DNA of 64,000 nt from an uncultured Fodinibius sp. (GTDB lineage Bacteria; Bacteroidota; Rhodothermia; Balneolales; Balneolaceae). Positions 45,359 through 54,370 of the stretch are shown piece after piece; the first letter of the stretch is position 1, and each line of letters begins with the position of its first letter. The DNA is taken from the NCBI GenBank assembly GCA_913057775.1, contig CAJXOG010000001.1, positions 496,001 through 560,000 on the forward strand, in the 5' to 3' direction. The translations under genes were made by a program, and so were the position numbers. Under the pieces are notes generated by a model. The model ran no database searches. It was not told where the DNA came from and saw only the letters and a list, made by a program, of their open reading frames with translations.

Positions 45359-45961
45359 ATGAAATACTTGCAATCACATATAAAAACGACATTAGCTTCA
45401 ATTTTCACCTTAGTATTTATACTTAGCTTTGTTTCAAGCAGTCAAGCACATTGCGATCGGGTGAACGGTCCCGTGGCAACGGATGCCCGTCAAGCGCTTG
45501 AAACCGGCGATATCTCTCATGCGCTTATTTGGGTAACAGACCAGCAAGCCGAGGAACTCAAATCCACATTTGAGCAGAGCCTGAACGTTTATACCAAGGG
45601 TGAGGAATCACAAGAACTTGCCGAACGCTACTTTATGAGTGAAACAGTACGACTACACCGTGAGGCAGAAGGCATGCCCTTTACTGGTCTAAAACCCGCC
45701 CAGCCAAGCTCACAAGATATTCAGACAGCCGAACAAGCACTTGCCTCAGGCGAACTGGCCCCTGTTACCGACATGCTGGCGAACGAAATCCAGAAGAAAA
45801 CGTCGGAACTTTACAGCAAAGCTATGGAAGCCAAAAGTAAGAAAGATAACAGCGTAGAAGCTGGCCGAAAGTGGGTAGACGCTTATGTAAAGTATATCGT
45901 ATATGTCCACAAACTGTATCAAAAAATTCAGGCCGGACCGGCCCACGGCGTTGGAGAGTAA
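45359..45961 (+). CDS. DUF6448 family secreted protein
   Basis: 200 residues with a signal peptide ending SSSQA-H. The mature region begins with the family motif CDRVNGPVATDARQALETGD, then continues as helices with conserved ALIWV, and ends in YVKYIVYVHKLYQKIQAG. The family is known only by number; the conserved N-terminal Cys and His residues (HCDRVNGP, HALIWV, GPAHG) could bind metal. It sits alone upstream of the HMA chaperone gene. Confidence 0.8.
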   Translation: MKYLQSHIKTTLASIFTLVFILSFVSSSQAHCDRVNGPVATDARQALETGDISHALIWVTDQQAEELKSTFEQSLNVYTKGEESQELAERYFMSETVRLHREAEGMPFTGLKPAQPSSQDIQTAEQALASGELAPVTDMLANEIQKKTSELYSKAMEAKSKKDNSVEAGRKWVDAYVKYIVYVHKLYQKIQAGPAHGVGE

Positions 45962-46035
45962 TACCTATTGCCGGAGATCTGACAGATACTCAACAACAGG
46001 TAGATAAATCATAAAACCTAACAGAGGTAGTTATT

Positions 46036-46260
46036 ATGACAACAACAAAAACAATATTGCGAAGCGATGATCTGAGCTGTCCTACATGCGTAGATAATAT
46101 CGAGTCCAGTTTAAATCAAACGGAGGGGGTATCCCAAGCCAAAGTTCATTTCAATACCGGACGCATTGAGGTGGAGCACGATCCCGAGACTGTTTCTGAA
46201 GACAAGCTGCTTGAAGTCGTCGAGCAGTCAGGGTATGAAGCCCGAATTTCGCAATTTTAA
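46036..46260 (+). CDS. small heavy-metal-associated (HMA) chaperone
   Basis: 74 residues, a stand-alone HMA domain: strand 1, then LSCPTCVDNIESSL with the metal-binding CxxC, and a C-terminal VEHDPETVSEDKLLEVVEQS and GYEA. A ribosome-binding site (AGAGG) precedes the ATG. It is 11 bases upstream of a P1B ATPase that lacks its own HMA domain, so it probably supplies metal to that pump. Confidence 0.93.
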   Translation: MTTTKTILRSDDLSCPTCVDNIESSLNQTEGVSQAKVHFNTGRIEVEHDPETVSEDKLLEVVEQSGYEARISQF

Positions 46261-46271
46261 TCCTAAAAACT

Positions 46272-48233
46272 ATGAAAATACTCCAAAAGCTACTCAGCGG
46301 CTTGACCAATCCTTCAACACGCAAGAAAGTATTATTAATAATCAGTGGCTCGCTTATCACAGCCGGGTGGGCCACTGACTTCTTTCGGGATTCGGCCTTG
46401 TTATTTAATACGTTCATGATTGGGGCTGCGCTGGTTGCCGGGTTAGAAATCGCCCGACGGGCATGGCAGGGACTTAAAAATCGCCATACCAATATTGAGC
46501 TGCTGGTGACGATCGCCGCTACGGGTGGAATTGCCATTGGCGTGCACTGGGAAGCCGCGGCGGTGACGTTCTTGTTCCTACTCGGAGGCTGGCTGGAAGC
46601 GCGGACGATGAGCAAAACACGGGATACCCTACGGGAACTCATTAATATGGCACCCGATACGGCCATAGTGTTAGAGAATGAAAGCCGTCGGGAACTGCCG
46701 GCCCGGGAGGTTAAAAAAGGAATGCTGGTGCTGGTAAAGCCCGGATCAAAAATCCCGGTGGACGGTGTGGTCCAATCCGGCACTACGTCAGTAGATGAAA
46801 GTGCGATAACAGGAGAGCCCATACCCGCAGAAAAGCAATCCGGAGCGGAAGTATTTGCGGGCACTATTAACCAAAATGGAAGTATTCGGGTGCGGGCAAC
46901 CAAAGCCGGAGGCGACACGACTCTGGCCAAAATTATCCAGCGCGTGGAAGAGGCCCAGGAGGAAAAAGCACCCACGCAGCGCTTTATTGAACGGTTTGCC
47001 CAGTGGTATACGCCCGGTATCGTAGGATTGAGTATCCTCTCATACCTGTGGACCTGGAATCTGGAGCTTGCACTCACACTGCTGGTGATTGGCTGTCCCG
47101 GGGCGCTGGTTATTTCTACTCCGATATCGATCATAACCGGAATAGGAAATGCAGCAAAGAAAGGGATCCTTATCAAAGGTGGAGAATACTTGGAAAATGC
47201 TGGAACGATCTCGGCTGTAGCACTGGATAAGACCGGCACGCTTACGCAGGGAAAGCCAAAGATAACAGAGTTTGTTTGCCTCCAAAGAGAGAAAGTCGAG
47301 GCGGATATTGGAAAATCACATGCAAAGGAGGAGTTATCGGTGGTCCCTGCCTCTGATATTGAAGGGGAAAATATCCCAGAACAAGTAACCGACCTTTTGT
47401 ATTGGGCGGGGATGGCAGAGTCGACCTCTGAACACCCGCTGGCCGAAGCTATCCTATCCGAGGTGCCAACATCCCTGGATTTGCCCGAACCCGATTATTT
47501 CACATCCCACACCGGTTTGGGTATAGAGGTCTTACACAAGGAGAAGAAAATCTTAGTGGGAAGCACAAAATTCTTAAAGCGGCAGGAAATTGTTATCGGG
47601 GATAGCTTTGTCAACCAGATAGATAAGCTGGCCGAGAACGGACGTACGACTGTGCTGGTAGCATATGATAACAGGTTGCTTGGAGGCATTGCGATAGCCG
47701 ACCCCATGCGCCCGGAAGCCTCCAAGATGATTAAACAGCTCCAAAAAAGTGGAGTCAATCGAATTGTCATGCTAACCGGTGATGCCAGGGATACTGCTGA
47801 AGCTATTGCCAAAGAAGCAGGGATTAAGGAGGTGCATGCGGGTATGATGCCCGATCAAAAGAATGATATCATCCATGACTTGCAACAAGAAGGTGAGAAC
47901 GTAGCCATGATCGGTGACGGTATCAATGATGCCCCCGCCTTGGCTGCCGCTGATATCGGTATTGCGATGGGAGCTGCCGGCACTGATGTAGCAATAGAAA
48001 CGGCTGATATTGCCTTGATGTCGGATAAGCTAATGACTATACCAGAGGCGTTGAAGATATCAAAACTGACATTGCGAAATATCCATCAGAATGTTGCCAT
48101 TGCCTTGGTGACGGTAGGGGCATTACTTGCTGGTGTATTCATGGGATCAGTACATATGGCAGCGGGAATGCTTATCCACGAGCTTTCAGTGATGGCCGTA
48201 ATATTAAATGGCATGCGATTACGCTGGATTTAG
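46272..48233 (+). CDS. P1B-type heavy-metal-translocating ATPase with CPG membrane motif
   Basis: 653 residues. There is no N-terminal HMA domain; the protein begins directly with the membrane helices (IISGSLITAGWA). The actuator TGEP site (SAITGEPIPAE), the M6 metal motif CPGALVIST, the phosphorylation site DKTGTLTQGKPK, the P1B-specific SEHPLAEA, MLTGDARDTAEAIA and the hinge MIGDGINDAPALAAADIGIAMG are all present. P1B pumps export Cu(I), Zn, Cd or Pb. The CPC usually seen is CPG here, so the specificity class is uncertain. Encoded directly behind its probable chaperone. Confidence 0.92.
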   Translation: MKILQKLLSGLTNPSTRKKVLLIISGSLITAGWATDFFRDSALLFNTFMIGAALVAGLEIARRAWQGLKNRHTNIELLVTIAATGGIAIGVHWEAAAVTFLFLLGGWLEARTMSKTRDTLRELINMAPDTAIVLENESRRELPAREVKKGMLVLVKPGSKIPVDGVVQSGTTSVDESAITGEPIPAEKQSGAEVFAGTINQNGSIRVRATKAGGDTTLAKIIQRVEEAQEEKAPTQRFIERFAQWYTPGIVGLSILSYLWTWNLELALTLLVIGCPGALVISTPISIITGIGNAAKKGILIKGGEYLENAGTISAVALDKTGTLTQGKPKITEFVCLQREKVEADIGKSHAKEELSVVPASDIEGENIPEQVTDLLYWAGMAESTSEHPLAEAILSEVPTSLDLPEPDYFTSHTGLGIEVLHKEKKILVGSTKFLKRQEIVIGDSFVNQIDKLAENGRTTVLVAYDNRLLGGIAIADPMRPEASKMIKQLQKSGVNRIVMLTGDARDTAEAIAKEAGIKEVHAGMMPDQKNDIIHDLQQEGENVAMIGDGINDAPALAAADIGIAMGAAGTDVAIETADIALMSDKLMTIPEALKISKLTLRNIHQNVAIALVTVGALLAGVFMGSVHMAAGMLIHELSVMAVILNGMRLRWI

Positions 48234-48395
48234 CAGATGATCTTGAATCGGGAATGGCAATTTCAACCAAAGTTCATATCTAATGATCGGACTGGTCAAG
48301 TTATTTAGTGCCAAATCAAAATTCCGAGCCAGAGGTATTCTCTCCGACAACAGGTTAAATCCAGTAAATGAAGAAATAGCAAATCCCTCTCCAAT

Positions 48396-48429
48396 TTTAA
48401 GCTTGTTTTAAGGCACCTGTTTCTATCTT
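48396..48429 (+). promoter_or_regulatory. TTTAAG direct-repeat promoter of the SHOCT gene
   Basis: TTTAAG-CTTGT-TTTAAG at 48396-48412, then 11 bases and the weaker -10 TATCTT at 48424-48429. Confidence 0.7.
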
Positions 48430-48470
48430 CCAAATAGATTATTACTAATTGTAATTAATAAATCAGTATT

Positions 48471-48683
48471 ATGCTTTTTGATCATCACTTTATAGGCATG
48501 CACTGGATATGGTGGATTATTGTAGTTGGTATTATCCTGTTGGTTCTTTTCAATGTCATTCCTTATCGCCCAAAAGCCGAACTGGAAGATGATGCCTTGG
48601 ACATATTAAAGAAAAGATTTGCTCAAGGAAAAATTGAACGGGAAGAATTTGAAGAGCGAAAGAAAATACTTAAGGATAATTGA
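48471..48683 (+). CDS. small SHOCT-domain membrane protein
   Basis: 70 residues: one membrane helix (IWWIIVVGIILLVLFNVI), then the C-terminal SHOCT module (ALDILKKRFAQGKIEREEFE and ERKKIL). SHOCT domains are short oligomerisation units of membrane proteins. Preceded by a TTTAAG-type promoter and followed immediately by a methyltransferase, so it is probably copper-induced. Confidence 0.85.
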   Translation: MLFDHHFIGMHWIWWIIVVGIILLVLFNVIPYRPKAELEDDALDILKKRFAQGKIEREEFEERKKILKDN

Positions 48684-48688
48684 CAAGT

Positions 48689-49336
48689 ATGCCAACCGAA
48701 AAAGTGTCATATAAAGAAACAACTCATACCCAACATCGTTACGACTGGATAGCTCCATTCTATAACCTGATGGAGTGGCCGGTAGAAAAACTGCTGTTCC
48801 AAGATTGGCGCAGTGACCTTTGGCAACAGGTCGAAGGGCCAAAGGTACTGGAGATTGGCGTGGGAACCGGCAAAAACATCCCCTATTACCCTGATGATAT
48901 TGATCTATCTGGTATTGACTTATCGCCTAAGATGTTGGAACGAGCCAAATCCCTGCTGGAAAAACATGATAAAAGCCAGGTACAACTTAAAGAGATGGAT
49001 GCCCAAGACATGGACTATCCTGACAATCATTTTGACGATGTGGTGGCTACTTTTGTCTTTTGCTCAGTGCCTGATCCCGTTTTGGGTCTCCAGGAAGCAT
49101 TACGGGTGACCCGCCCCGGCGGCCGGCTTCGTCTGCTGGAACATATGCGTGCTGAATGGTCACCGCTGGCTTTAGTGATGGATCGTCTTGATGCCCCTTT
49201 TCATTATCTAAGCGGCGTACATATTGCCCGTAAAACCGTAGATAACGTAGAAAAAGCAGGATGGCAACTACAAAAAGTTCAGGATCTAACTAATGGAGGC
49301 ATCGTTAAAAAAATCGAAGCCATTAAACCACGTTAG
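48689..49336 (+). CDS. class I SAM-dependent methyltransferase
   Basis: About 215 residues from the ATG at 48689, which has AAGGAT upstream; a TTG three codons earlier would overlap the SHOCT stop. The SAM-binding motif I is VLEIGVGTGKNIPYY and motif II IDLSPKMLERA, followed by PDNHFDDVVATF and a post-motif RPGGRLRLLEHM typical of the UbiE/phospholipid N-methyltransferase group. Soluble. Probably co-transcribed with SHOCT from its TTTAAG promoter. Substrate unknown; membrane lipid or quinone modification is possible. Confidence 0.87.
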   Translation: MPTEKVSYKETTHTQHRYDWIAPFYNLMEWPVEKLLFQDWRSDLWQQVEGPKVLEIGVGTGKNIPYYPDDIDLSGIDLSPKMLERAKSLLEKHDKSQVQLKEMDAQDMDYPDNHFDDVVATFVFCSVPDPVLGLQEALRVTRPGGRLRLLEHMRAEWSPLALVMDRLDAPFHYLSGVHIARKTVDNVEKAGWQLQKVQDLTNGGIVKKIEAIKPR

Positions 49337-50766
49337 GCTTCCTCCTCTTCCAACAATGGCAGCTCTATGACAAACGTACTGCCCTGTCCCGGACCATCAC
49401 TATACGCTCGTATTTTTCCACCGTACAACTCGACAATAGCCTTGACGAGGGGCAGTCCCAAACCACTCCCCGGTTTTTCCTGCACCTTCGATTCATTTGC
49501 CCGATAGAACCGTTCAAAAAGATGCTTTTTAGTCTCCTCCTTAAATCCAATTCCGGTATCACTCAGATGAATGACTGCCTTCCCACTACTTTGTTGAAGC
49601 TCAAGATGTATCTCTCCACCTTCCGTGGTATATTTACAAGCATTTTCTAATAGATTATTTATGACTTCTTCGATGTAGGCTCCATGCGCCTGAACGTGTA
49701 AATCCGCCTTAATTTGGGTCTGTAGATCAATATTCTCCTGATTACATTTTTCCTGATATTCCTTAGCCACCTTATCCGTAATACTACTGATGTTAATCCG
49801 TTCTGGCTCGGAGCGATGGTCGGCTTCCACTCTGGACAGCTGGAGTAACAGATGCACCATTTCGCTCATGCGGCGCACTTCCGCAAGCATACGCTGGATC
49901 GTTTCTCGATACTCTTCTTTTGAGCGCGGCTTGCGCAACATAATTTCGGCATCGCTTTGCAGGGATGATAGCGGGGTCATCAGCTCATGGGCCGCATCCG
50001 AGGTAAACCGCTTTTCTCGCTCAAACCCTCGTTGCAGTCGATTCAACATCATATTGAAGGTTTCCGCCAAGTCGGTCAATTCATCTCGCACCTGGTAGTT
50101 TACGGGTATGCGCTTGTCCAAATCAGTGGCCGTTATAGATTTGGCTGCATCGATAATCGAGGCCACCGGTGACAGTGCCCTGCGCGAGAGCCAGTAGCCG
50201 CCCAGGATGGAAAAGAGCACGCTGATTGCGATAAATACCAACAAGTATCGCCGGAACCGATTGACCTCTTCGTGGAGGGTCCACTCAAAACCAGTCACTT
50301 CCAGCCAGCCACAAAAGTCTCCCCCATTATCTGTAATTGGATAGAAGAGCGTTCGAGCGGGTAAGTCCTGCCACTGGCTGCTAAACGAATATTCTTCGCG
50401 TGTACCCGGAAGTTCTGTCTCCAGCGGTTGGTCTACCTTCGAGAAATTGGGACTGCTGTATATCTGATTTCCCTGTTCATCATACAACTTTACATACGTC
50501 CCATATTCCACGCCGCTTTGTAAGGCTTCGTTCCGGCTGTATCCCGATAGGTTAATGGAAAGCGAATCCTCAGTTTGTATAAAAGGAAGTAGTTGTTCAG
50601 CTTCAAAACGGAGATGGCGATCGTAATTGTGGTGGATGGACTGGTGAAAGGTCTCATATAAAACGTAGCCAAACAGGCTAAGCATCACGAACAGACTCAA
50701 CCCATACCAAAATGCCAATTTCTTAGAAATGGAAAGCCGATCAAGAAATGACGTTAGTTTACTCAA
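49333..50766 (-). CDS. sensor histidine kinase of a metal-type two-component system
   Basis: 477 residues: helix 1 at about 16-38 (LAFWYGLSLFVMLSLFGYV), a periplasmic sensor to about 165, helix 2 (YLLVFIAISVLFSILGGYWL), HAMP, then a HisKA box (DAAHELMTPLSSLQSDAEIM) and HATPase with NNLLENACKYT, DTGIGF and GSGLGLPLVKAIVELYGG. The layout is that of CusS/heavy-metal sensor kinases. Four bases separate it from the response regulator, which is upstream in the same transcript. It overlaps the methyltransferase end tail to tail. The metal ligands of the sensor cannot be picked out. Confidence 0.92.
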   Translation of the reverse strand: MSKLTSFLDRLSISKKLAFWYGLSLFVMLSLFGYVLYETFHQSIHHNYDRHLRFEAEQLLPFIQTEDSLSINLSGYSRNEALQSGVEYGTYVKLYDEQGNQIYSSPNFSKVDQPLETELPGTREEYSFSSQWQDLPARTLFYPITDNGGDFCGWLEVTGFEWTLHEEVNRFRRYLLVFIAISVLFSILGGYWLSRRALSPVASIIDAAKSITATDLDKRIPVNYQVRDELTDLAETFNMMLNRLQRGFEREKRFTSDAAHELMTPLSSLQSDAEIMLRKPRSKEEYRETIQRMLAEVRRMSEMVHLLLQLSRVEADHRSEPERINISSITDKVAKEYQEKCNQENIDLQTQIKADLHVQAHGAYIEEVINNLLENACKYTTEGGEIHLELQQSSGKAVIHLSDTGIGFKEETKKHLFERFYRANESKVQEKPGSGLGLPLVKAIVELYGGKIRAYSDGPGQGSTFVIELPLLEEEEA

Positions 50767-50770
50767 AATA

Positions 50771-51493
50771 CTATTCTTTTTTGCTTATTACATCGACATG
50801 TAACCGGTATCCGGCTCCCCGAATGGTTTCAATAATATTACTGGAATCATCCCATGCCACCTCATCGCATTCTTTAAGCGATTCGCCCAGTTTTTGTCGG
50901 AGCGTAGAAATCGTTGCTTCGATGGTATTATCACTTACGTGATAGGCTGATCCCCAGACTCGCTCGGCAATTTGTGTCTTGGAAAACACCGCTTCCGGTT
51001 CTTTAAGCAGCAGCTCCAGTAGGGTAAACTCTTTGGGACGAAGGGTGCGTTCGATGCCACAAATATTAAGCTTATGCTTTCGGCTATCCAGCTCAATAGG
51101 TCCTGCAGAGACTGTTTCGGTATCATTGATTTCGGATTTTCGCCTTCCCAGCGCCCGTACCCGCGCCAGCAGTTCTTCAAAGGAAAAGGGCTTGCTCATA
51201 TAGTCATCGGCGCCCGCATCAAGCCCCGACACTTTATGATCCAGATCTCCCAAAGCGGTGAGCATCAATACGGGAAAACTCCGTCCCTCCTTCCGCCAGT
51301 GCTGCAAAATCTGTTTCCCATCCCGGTTGGGCAGCCGCCAATCAAGGATCACCACATCATAATCGCTGACCATCCCCTGGAGCTCCGCCTCTTCGCCATC
51401 GTGGATGACTTCAACGACGTGGCCCTCTTCTTCCAACCCGCGCTTGAGGTTACCGGCAAGCTGTTGTTCATCTTCCACTAATAGTATCCACAT
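50771..51493 (-). CDS. OmpR-family response regulator (CusR/CopR-like)
   Basis: 240 residues. The receiver domain has the acidic pair EDEQQ, the phospho-acceptor Asp in VVILDWRLPNRDG, conserved Thr in VLMLTALG, and Lys in DYMSKPFSFEELLAR. The C-terminal winged helix (Trans_reg_C) includes LRPKEFTLLELLLKEPEAVF and GYRLHV. It is divergent from the multicopper oxidase, whose promoter has TTTAAG-N5-TTTAAG. It is the simplest candidate to bind that repeat at all four sites. Confidence 0.93.
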   Translation of the reverse strand: MWILLVEDEQQLAGNLKRGLEEEGHVVEVIHDGEEAELQGMVSDYDVVILDWRLPNRDGKQILQHWRKEGRSFPVLMLTALGDLDHKVSGLDAGADDYMSKPFSFEELLARVRALGRRKSEINDTETVSAGPIELDSRKHKLNICGIERTLRPKEFTLLELLLKEPEAVFSKTQIAERVWGSAYHVSDNTIEATISTLRQKLGESLKECDEVAWDDSSNIIETIRGAGYRLHVDVISKKE

Positions 51494-51549
51494 AAACGAC
51501 TCTGCATTAGGATATAAAAATTTTCACCCCTAAAATAACAGACTCTGAG

Positions 51550-51591
51550 CTTAAATGTTTTAAGCTTCATTTAAGGTTGGGCTGTTATATT
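51550..51591 (+). promoter_or_regulatory. TTTAAG direct-repeat promoter of copA, with inverted half-site
   Basis: TTTAAG-CTTCA-TTTAAG at 51559-51575, then 10 bases and TATATT at 51586-51591. An inverted half-site CTTAAA lies just upstream at 51550-51555 and faces the divergent two-component genes, which would allow autoregulation. Confidence 0.75.
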
Positions 51592-51647
51592 AAGAAACTC
51601 TGTTCAAAGAAATTTCTTCTAAATCAATTAAAAGATACTGAACCGCT

Positions 51648-53477
51648 ATGAGTGAAGACAACAACATGACACGCCGAACATTCTTGCGCTATGCCGGTTC
51701 CTTAGCGGCTTTTGCTGGTGCAAGCGCGGTATTGCCGGGTTACGCCTTAGCCGGCTTCGGCAGTGGGGATCGAGAAGTGTTAACTCCTAAAGGACCTGAT
51801 AATGTCATTGATCTCACCATCGGCAAAATGCCGCATAAAATCGATGGAAAACGAGGCGAAGCCATTGGTATCAACGGATCGGTACCCGGTCCGTTGATCC
51901 GCTTGCAGGAAGGACAAGACGTAATGCTTCGGGTGACCAATGAGTTGGACGATACGACCTCCATTCACTGGCACGGCATCCTATTGCCTTTTCAGATGGA
52001 TGGTGTCCCCGGCGTCAGTTTTGACGGCATCGCCCCTGGGGAGACCTTTGAATATAAGTACCCGGTACGGCAGAATGGCACCTATTGGTATCACAGTCAC
52101 TCGGGCCTGCAGGAACAGCTCGGCCATTATGGCCCTATGATTATTGATCCGGCCGATGAAGATCCGGTAGAGTATGATCGAGAATACCCGATTGTACTCT
52201 CCGACTGGACATTCGAAGATCCTCATGACGTGCTGGACAATGTCATATCGTTGGATGCCTACTACAATTACCAGCAGCGCACGCTCGGAGATTTTTTCGA
52301 CGACGTTAAGGAGAAAGGGTTGGGTGATACGATTAAAAACTACGCGTCTTTTGGAAAAATGCGCATGAAAGCGACCGACCTGTTGGACATTACAGGAGCA
52401 ACCTACACCTATCTGATGAACGGTCGCGGGCCCAACTCCAACTGGAACGCCCTGTTTAAGAAGGGAGAAAAAGTGCGGCTGAGATTTATCAATGCTTCGG
52501 CTGGTACTACCGCGTTTGATGTCCGCATTCCCGGCCTGGAGATGACGGTGGTACAAGCTGATGGTCAAAATATCGAACCGGTCCCCATTGAAGAATTCCG
52601 TATCGGTATTGCCGAAACCTACGACGTGATTGTCGAACCCAAGGAAGAAAAACCATACACCATTTTTGCCGAATCTCTCGACCGCAGTGGCTATGCCCGT
52701 GGAACGCTGGCCCCACGCGAGGGGATGTCAGCCCCAATTCCCGAACTGCGGGAACGTCCCGTCCGAGATATGAGAGATATGGGTATGATGATGGGTATGG
52801 ATGGTATGGATATGAAAGAAGGTGACATGAAGGGCATGGATCACGGAGACATGGACCATGGGAATATGGACCACGGAGGTCAGGATAGTGACGCAATGGT
52901 GCCCGCCTGGAAAGAAACGCCGGTCAAACACGGCCCCAGCAAGCACGGCCCGGGCGCCGCTGCTATTGCCCAGAACCAATTTAATCGGCTCGATGAACCC
53001 GGCATCGGACTTGGTGACGACGGACGCAAAGTGCTTACCTATAACAACTTAAAAAGCCTTCGTCCCAACAAGGATGAACGCGATGCCCAACGCGAAGTTG
53101 AGCTGCACCTGACGGGCAACATGGAACGGTACATGTGGTCATTCGATGGAGATCAGTTCCATGAAGTGGATGGCCCGATTGAGTTTACCCACAATGAGCG
53201 ATTAAGGCTCATCCTCGTCAACGATACCATGATGGAACACCCCATTCACCTGCACGGCATGTGGATGGAGCTGGAAAATGGCAACGGACAGTATAATCCC
53301 CGGCAGCATACCCTGCTGGTACAACCCGCACAACGCATTTCGGCCCTTATTACGCCCCGCGATAAAGGGCGTTGGGCCTTCCACTGCCACATCCTGTATC
53401 ACATGGAGCGGGGTATGTTCCGCGTCGTCCAGGTGGCCGATGAAGACGGCAGTATTTATGGACAGGACTATTCGTAA
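51648..53477 (+). CDS. copA: multicopper oxidase / copper resistance protein CopA
   Basis: 609 residues. A Tat signal (MTRRTFLRYAGSLAAFAG) directs folded export. Four cupredoxin copper-ligand stretches are visible: IHWHGI, YWYHSHSGLQEQLGHYG, HPIHLHGM and HCHILYHMERGM, the last holding the T1/T3 ligands. A methionine/histidine-rich insert (DMRDMGMMMGMDGMDMKEGD and MDHGDMDHGNMDHG) at about 375-425 is typical of CopA/PcoA. It oxidises Cu(I) in the periplasm. Transcribed from the TTTAAG promoter at 51559, then copB, permease and other genes follow in the same direction. Confidence 0.95.
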   Translation: MSEDNNMTRRTFLRYAGSLAAFAGASAVLPGYALAGFGSGDREVLTPKGPDNVIDLTIGKMPHKIDGKRGEAIGINGSVPGPLIRLQEGQDVMLRVTNELDDTTSIHWHGILLPFQMDGVPGVSFDGIAPGETFEYKYPVRQNGTYWYHSHSGLQEQLGHYGPMIIDPADEDPVEYDREYPIVLSDWTFEDPHDVLDNVISLDAYYNYQQRTLGDFFDDVKEKGLGDTIKNYASFGKMRMKATDLLDITGATYTYLMNGRGPNSNWNALFKKGEKVRLRFINASAGTTAFDVRIPGLEMTVVQADGQNIEPVPIEEFRIGIAETYDVIVEPKEEKPYTIFAESLDRSGYARGTLAPREGMSAPIPELRERPVRDMRDMGMMMGMDGMDMKEGDMKGMDHGDMDHGNMDHGGQDSDAMVPAWKETPVKHGPSKHGPGAAAIAQNQFNRLDEPGIGLGDDGRKVLTYNNLKSLRPNKDERDAQREVELHLTGNMERYMWSFDGDQFHEVDGPIEFTHNERLRLILVNDTMMEHPIHLHGMWMELENGNGQYNPRQHTLLVQPAQRISALITPRDKGRWAFHCHILYHMERGMFRVVQVADEDGSIYGQDYS

Positions 53478-53533
53478 ATAGATCCATTAGACTTTGAAGA
53501 ACGAATTCTATCTGACACACAAAATGCAACATA

Positions 53534-54295
53534 ATGACCATGATTAAACGTGCATCGATATTCATTCTCACTGCTTTTGCTCTGATTATAATTGCCGGTA
53601 GCTCAGCTTTTGCTCAGAAAGCACCTGAGTTCAGCAATGACCTGATGATGGGCGATAAAACCTATGCTTATTTTACTGCTGATAAACTGGAGTACCGGAG
53701 TATGGATGGCAGCAATCCTGTTATGTGGGATATAAAAGCCTACATTGGCAAAGATCTAGGGAAGTTTTGGTTCAAGTCCCACGGAGAAGCGGTCCCGACC
53801 GCAAGTGAGGCGCATATGGAATTCCAGGGATTATACAGCCGCGCCATCAGTCCCTATCTTGATGTTACCGGCGGCCTCCGGTACGATCTGGCCTACGAAC
53901 ACGGAAATAAATCCCGGGGATTTGCTACCGTCGGACTTCAGGGCAAAGCGCCCTACTTCATCCATTTTGAAAGCGGAATCTATGTAAGCGAAGCCGGTAA
54001 CATTTCGGCGGATTTGGAAGCTGAATACGATCTACTTTTTACCCAGCGGCTTGTCGGACAGCCAATAGTTGAAACCAGTGTTGCTTTCCAGGAGGTTCCC
54101 GAATGGGGTGTTGGATCTGGCTTAAACAATATTGGACTCGGCTTCCGGCTTCGCTATGAGTTCGTGCGGGAATTTGCCCCGTATATTGGCATCAACTGGG
54201 AGCGTAAACTGGCCGAAACCGCCGACATGGCACGCGCAGAAGGCGGGCATGTAAGCAATCTGAGTCTGCTCGGTGGTGTTCGCATGTGGTTTTAA
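53534..54295 (+). CDS. copB: copper resistance protein B (CopB)
   Basis: 253 residues with a signal peptide (SSAFA-Q) and the CopB beta-barrel pattern: LMMGDKTYAYFTADKLEYRS, YIGKDLGKFWFKSHGEA, GGLRYDLAYE, GLQGKAPYFIHFESGIYVSE, and LNNIGLGFRLRYEF, ending VRMWF. It lacks the long Met/His-rich N-terminal region seen in some CopB proteins. Expected in the outer membrane and functioning with CopA. 56 bases downstream of copA. Confidence 0.93.
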   Translation: MTMIKRASIFILTAFALIIIAGSSAFAQKAPEFSNDLMMGDKTYAYFTADKLEYRSMDGSNPVMWDIKAYIGKDLGKFWFKSHGEAVPTASEAHMEFQGLYSRAISPYLDVTGGLRYDLAYEHGNKSRGFATVGLQGKAPYFIHFESGIYVSEAGNISADLEAEYDLLFTQRLVGQPIVETSVAFQEVPEWGVGSGLNNIGLGFRLRYEFVREFAPYIGINWERKLAETADMARAEGGHVSNLSLLGGVRMWF

Positions 54296-54370
54296 GCTTA
54301 TTATTTGGTTAATTCGCGTAGTAGTTCTTTGCAGAACGAAATTTTCAAATAACCAACTCTCATAATTTAT

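Noticed and set aside
46151-47239. 362-codon minus-strand ORF
   Set aside because: It lies antisense to the P1B ATPase, has Ser/Pro-rich shadow composition and no family motif.
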